DNA of 33,736 nucleotides from Deltaproteobacteria bacterium (lineage in GTDB: Bacteria; Desulfobacterota; Desulfuromonadia; Desulfuromonadales; Geopsychrobacteraceae), in contig JAJRWH010000036.1 of NCBI GenBank assembly GCA_024276935.1, forward strand, positions 1-33,736, written 5' to 3'. Shown in pieces: positions 31,536-33,736 of the stretch (position 1 is the stretch's first letter; every line of letters begins with the position of its first letter). Made by a program: the position numbers and the translations under genes. The notes under the pieces are model-generated. The model was given only the letters and a program-made list of their open reading frames with translations, searched no databases and had not been told where the DNA came from.

Positions 31536-32387
31536 TCACGCCGCCTGTCCCGGTTTTTTGGTCGGTACTGTTGGCGCGGCGAAACTGCTCCCCTCCGGGT
31601 ATCCGGTGGAAAAATCACGAATACACCTGGTGGGACACTTTTCTACGGCAACCTCGGCCTCATGGGCCATGTCGTAATTAACCTGGGCGAGGAAATTATC
31701 GATCTGGTACGCTTCCGGAGCGGTCTTCTTGCAAATCTGGCAGGCGATACAGCCGACCTGACAGTACTTGCGGACGACGCCACCTTTGTCAGTGCTGTTA
31801 CACAAAACATGGGTGGTGGCGGTCAATGGTGTCATTTTGATAACGCTGCGCGGACAGCTGGCCACACACTTCTGGCAACCGGTACATTTCTGACGGTTGA
31901 TGACCGCCAGTCCCTCGGCGGTGATTTCAATGGCATCAAAGGGGCAGGCCCGTACGCAGGAACCGAGGCCCAAACAGCCTCCGGGGCAGGTCTTGGGCCC
32001 ATCGGCAATCTTTTGGGCCGCGTTACAATCTTCAAGGCCAAGATAACGATATTTCTGACTGGCCTTCTGATTATCACCCTGGCAGCAGACCACGGCAACC
32101 TGGGGGTCAGCACTGATTGCTTCAACACCCATGATATGGGCAATTTTCTCGAGACAGTCGGAACCACCGGGAGTACACAGGTTTGGTGACATGGAACCAT
32201 CGACGATAGCCTTGGCATAGCCACCACAGCCGGGGAGTCCGCAAGCACCGCAGTTGGCTCCGGGCAATACTTCAAGAATAGCCAGTTCACGAGGGTCGAC
32301 CTCGACCGCAAACTTCTTTGCGGCAATCCCCAGTGCGATGGCGGCAAACAGACCGATACCGCCAAGAGTCAATACTGATGCAAGCAT
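31536..32387 (-). CDS. rnfB: Rnf complex subunit B (ferredoxin-interacting iron-sulfur protein, long form)
   Basis: This 283-residue protein has one N-terminal membrane helix and a four-Fe-S domain with Cys46, Cys49, Cys54 and Cys71 (GANCGACGLPGCGGYA). It then has ferredoxin-like motifs around CPGGCLGLGSCVRACP and CTGCQKCVASCP, and further cysteines in CQVGCIACQICKKTAP and CPTRC. It is about 90 residues longer than E. coli RsxB, so it should carry additional clusters like the clostridial/acetogen-type RnfB. It accepts electrons from reduced ferredoxin. A 72-base gap separates it from rnfA; its ribosome binding site lies in a hairpin loop (32390-32408). Confidence 0.95.
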   Translation of the reverse strand: MLASVLTLGGIGLFAAIALGIAAKKFAVEVDPRELAILEVLPGANCGACGLPGCGGYAKAIVDGSMSPNLCTPGGSDCLEKIAHIMGVEAISADPQVAVVCCQGDNQKASQKYRYLGLEDCNAAQKIADGPKTCPGGCLGLGSCVRACPFDAIEITAEGLAVINRQKCTGCQKCVASCPRSVIKMTPLTATTHVLCNSTDKGGVVRKYCQVGCIACQICKKTAPEAYQIDNFLAQVNYDMAHEAEVAVEKCPTRCIRDFSTGYPEGSSFAAPTVPTKKPGQAA

Positions 32388-32389
32388 GA

Positions 32390-32408
32390 CGTTTTTCTCC
32401 GAAAAACG
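32390..32408 (-). promoter_or_regulatory. Hairpin enclosing the rnfB ribosome binding site
   Basis: On the minus strand a perfect seven-base-pair stem (CGTTTTT pairing with AAAAACG) has a five-base loop, CGGAG. The loop holds the GGAG that is nine bases upstream of the rnfB ATG at 32387. The stem is A-T rich, so it would be only moderately stable and temperature-sensitive. It could limit or tune translation of rnfB relative to rnfA, or just keep the site exposed in a loop. There is no T-run, so it is not a standard terminator. Confidence 0.45.
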
Positions 32409-32459
32409 AGGAGCCGGGCGTCAGGGGATAAATCTGTCCTGAAACCTCGAATCCTTCAG

Positions 32460-33041
32460 TTATCCTTTAACCAGTCCGGCAAAGCCCATGAACGCCAAAG
32501 ACAGCAAACCGGCAGTGACCAGAGCGATCGCAGTCCCCTGAAAGCTTTTTGGTACCGGGGAGAGATCGATCCGTTCGCGCAGCCCGGCAAAAAGAATCAT
32601 TGCCAGGGTAAAACCAAGCCCTGCTCCCAGTGAGAAAACCACCGCCTGGAGAAAGGTATAGTCTTTTTGGATGTTCAAAACGGCAACCCCGAGGACTGCA
32701 CAGTTGGTGGTGATCAGGGGGAGGAAAATCCCCAGAGATTGATAGAGAACCGGGCTGCTTTTCTGGATCACCATTTCGACCAGCTGAACCAGTGACGCAA
32801 TCACCAGAATGAAGGCGATGGTCTGGAGGTATTCAATGCCAAAAGGGATCAGAATCAGGTATTGGATGAACCAGGTGACAACCGAGGCGACGGTCATAAC
32901 GAAGATAACCGCCATTCCCATGCCGAGAGCTGTCTCGACCTTCTTGGAAACACCTAAAAAAGGGCAGATGCCGAGGAAGCGGGCCAGGACGAAGTTGTTG
33001 ACAAAAACGGCGCTGACCAGAATCACAAAAAGTTCAACCAT
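32460..33041 (-). CDS. rnfA: Rnf complex subunit A (membrane core)
   Basis: This 193-residue membrane protein has six helices and the family marks [34 protein letters not shown] (Cys25), [19 protein letters not shown] (Cys in the half-helix) and [15 protein letters not shown]. Together with RnfE it forms a pseudo-symmetric core with an iron cluster between them that carries electrons through the membrane. It is the first gene of an operon in the order A-B-C-D-G-E, which is the proteobacterial arrangement rather than the C-D-G-E-A-B order of acetogens. A plausible promoter and operator lie within 75 bases upstream. GGGAG at about seven bases before the ATG supports the start. Confidence 0.96.
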   Translation of the reverse strand: MVELFVILVSAVFVNNFVLARFLGICPFLGVSKKVETALGMGMAVIFVMTVASVVTWFIQYLILIPFGIEYLQTIAFILVIASLVQLVEMVIQKSSPVLYQSLGIFLPLITTNCAVLGVAVLNIQKDYTFLQAVVFSLGAGLGFTLAMILFAGLRERIDLSPVPKSFQGTAIALVTAGLLSLAFMGFAGLVKG

Positions 33042-33065
33042 GGGGAACTCCCGAATGTGTATTCA

Positions 33066-33082
33066 AATTGGTAAGACCAGTT
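33066..33082. promoter_or_regulatory. GntR-family (FadR/PdhR-type) operator at the rnf promoter
   Basis: The 17-base sequence AATTGGTAAGACCAGTT is an inverted repeat of two seven-base arms around three central bases, with one imperfect pair. It matches the remembered PdhR consensus (AATTGGTnnnACCAATT) at all but one position, and on the other strand is close to the FadR consensus (AACTGGTCnGACCAGTT-like). It lies two to eighteen bases downstream of the proposed -10 box, over the expected transcription start, where a bound repressor would block RNA polymerase. The regulator gene is not in the window. Confidence 0.55.
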
Positions 33083-33083
33083 G

Positions 33084-33112
33084 TTTTAAGACAGAGAGCG
33101 CCTTGTTGTCAA
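33084..33112 (-). promoter_or_regulatory. Sigma70-like promoter for rnfABCDGE
   Basis: Read on the minus strand, a perfect TTGACA (33112-33107) is followed after a 17-base spacer by TTAAAA (33089-33084), a weak -10 box with three of six consensus bases. Transcription would begin near 33077, about 36 bases before the rnfA start codon. It lies downstream of the hairpin at 33166-33193 that follows the SCP-2-like gene, so the rnf operon appears to have its own promoter. Confidence 0.5.
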
Positions 33113-33165
33113 TCGATTTGTTTGTGAATGGGCAGGCGTTTTTGCAGAGCGAAACTGGCCGGGCG

Positions 33166-33193
33166 GGCTCCGGCAAATTGCTTTGCCGGAGCC
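33166..33193 (-). terminator. Strong 12-bp hairpin between the SCP-2-like gene and rnfA
   Basis: GGCTCCGGCAAA (33166-33177) and TTTGCCGGAGCC (33182-33193) form a perfect 12-base-pair stem with a four-base loop. It begins seven bases after the SCP-2-like stop codon on the minus strand, which is where a terminator is expected. No T-run follows on the minus strand (the next bases are CGCCCGG), so it is probably an imperfect terminator or a 3'-end stabiliser rather than a classic intrinsic terminator. Confidence 0.5.
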
Positions 33194-33199
33194 GCTTTC

Positions 33200-33532
33200 T
33201 CAACTGTCTTTTCCGAATGCTCCCAGAAAAGATTTCAGTGCTTCGGGGTTGTTTGATTTAATCGCTCCCGAGAGGAAATCCTTGATTCCCGGTCGGTAGC
33301 CATCGTTCCAGATCCGGCCAAAGAAGACAGCGCTGGTTTTGCAGACACAATCAGCAGATTCTGTCGCTTTACCCTCTTCGACCTGGCAGCTTTGCGGATC
33401 GAGAAAGACGGTTTTTTTTATCTCATCAATTGAGAAATAGTAGCTCAGGGGTTTGCTGAGACTTCCCGGCTGAAATTCTGTGGCCATCTGGTTGAAAATT
33501 TCTTCGATCATTGCGATCTCTGTTCCTTTCAT
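33200..33532 (-). CDS. Small SCP-2-like (sterol carrier protein 2 fold) protein
   Basis: This 110-residue single-domain protein has the SCP-2-like layout: an N-terminal helix (MIEEIFNQMATEF), beta strands YYFSIDE, KKTVFLDPQSCQVEEG and ADCVCKTSAVFFGRI, and a C-terminal helical part with GIKDFLSGAIKSNNPEALKS. Such domains bind lipids or acyl-CoAs in a hydrophobic pocket. ATG 33532 is supported by GAGGAA just upstream; an ATG at 33511 would also fit. The middle contains CVC and another Cys, which is uncommon in the family. It lies between the ETF alpha gene and rnf, so a link to acyl-CoA oxidation electrons is possible but unproven. Confidence 0.78.
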   Translation of the reverse strand: MKGTEIAMIEEIFNQMATEFQPGSLSKPLSYYFSIDEIKKTVFLDPQSCQVEEGKATESADCVCKTSAVFFGRIWNDGYRPGIKDFLSGAIKSNNPEALKSFLGAFGKDS

Positions 33533-33636
33533 GTTTCCTCGTCCTGAGAGATGAGGGGATTCACCACCAGGAGCCCCCAGGTTTTCTCTGCGAGTTCCTG
33601 TTCCTTCTCAGTGTCTCTGCGTTGAAATATTTACCT

Positions 33637-33736
33637 TCAGCCTTCAAGTTTGGCGGTCAGTGCCGGAGCAAACTGCTTGATATCGGCCACCACCAGCACA
33701 TCAGCAACCTCGTTGATCGGGGCATCCTTGTCGGTA
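33637..33736 (-). CDS. etfA: Electron transfer flavoprotein alpha subunit, C-terminal end (cut by window edge)
   Basis: The last 32 codons and the TGA stop are present; the frame is open to the window edge. The stretch APINEVADVLVVADIKQFAP followed by ALTAKLEG is the closing strand-helix of the FAD-binding domain of ETF alpha, where AP-I-x-x-A-D and a hydrophobic VVAD strand are conserved. ETF carries electrons from acyl-CoA dehydrogenases or takes part in electron bifurcation. Its position upstream of rnf suggests that acyl-CoA oxidation and Rnf-linked energy conservation are neighbours in this genome. The usual beta subunit would be further upstream, outside the window. Confidence 0.85.
   Translation of the reverse strand, partial: TDKDAPINEVADVLVVADIKQFAPALTAKLEG

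Noticed and set aside
31329-32189. A 286-codon open frame on the plus strand opposite rnfC and rnfB
   Set aside because: It is antisense to two clear Rnf genes full of conserved Fe-S motifs, and its translation is low-complexity without any family features.
33585-33621. Repeated TCTCTGCG (33585-33592 and 33614-33621) upstream of the SCP-2-like gene
   Set aside because: Two eight-base copies in a pyrimidine-rich stretch are too short to support an operator or repeat call without more copies.

Overview
The window is a bacterial chromosome segment. Its gene content points to an anaerobic or facultatively anaerobic deltaproteobacterium of the Desulfuromonas/Pelobacter/Geobacter kind: a proteobacterial-order rnfABCDGE operon, an electron-transfer flavoprotein, outer-membrane export genes, and a very large type II fatty-acid/polyene-like locus rich in radical-SAM enzymes. 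The taxonomic placement is inferred from gene families only.

Positions 1-27933 (plus strand) hold one biosynthetic locus of 28 genes, most of them overlapping or a few bases apart. It starts inside a radical-SAM gene, so it extends upstream of the window. Block 1 (195-6903) carries a DarB-like ketosynthase III, an exported SmpA/BamE-like protein, a FabG-type ketoreductase, a FabF-type ketosynthase, a CrtI-like FAD desaturase, a second FabF-type ketosynthase and an ACP. Block 2 (6900-14515) carries the core of an aryl-polyene (APE)-type system: a PlsC-like acyltransferase, an ApeP-like dehydratase half, a LolA-like protein, an MMPL/RND exporter, a DUF3261-type lipoprotein, an ApeI-like dehydratase half, a thioesterase, and a ketosynthase with a short chain-length-factor partner. 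A 242-bp gap (14516-14757) containing a large palindromic repeat separates this from block 3 (14758-20980): three B12-type radical-SAM enzymes, a GT2-DUF2062 fusion and an LpxL-like acyltransferase. Block 4 (20995-27933) has a second ACP, a second ketosynthase/chain-length-factor pair, a PagL-like outer-membrane protein, an unknown protein, a BtrH-like acyltransferase, an ABC-2 transporter pair and a third ACP.

Together the genes suggest that an ACP-bound poly-unsaturated chain is made by ketosynthase/CLF, ketoreductase and a split two-subunit dehydratase. It would then be modified by a CrtI-like oxidoreductase and several radical-SAM enzymes, joined or released by the DarB-like and BtrH-like enzymes, transferred to a lipid or sugar carrier, and exported toward the outer membrane by the LolA/MMPL/DUF3261 set. 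FabF, CrtI-like, radical-SAM and ACP genes together recall the sets proposed for ladderane lipids in anammox bacteria. The product here cannot be read from sequence. No ammonia-lyase, aromatic-acid ligase or DarA homologue is visible in the window.

Positions 27976-33736 (minus strand) hold rnfABCDGE, converging tail-to-tail with the biosynthetic locus. Upstream of rnfA are a sigma70-like promoter with a GntR-family (FadR/PdhR-type) operator at the predicted start site, a 12-bp hairpin, a small SCP-2-like protein gene, and the C-terminal end of an ETF alpha-subunit gene cut by the window edge. No rRNA, tRNA, CRISPR array or insertion sequence was seen.
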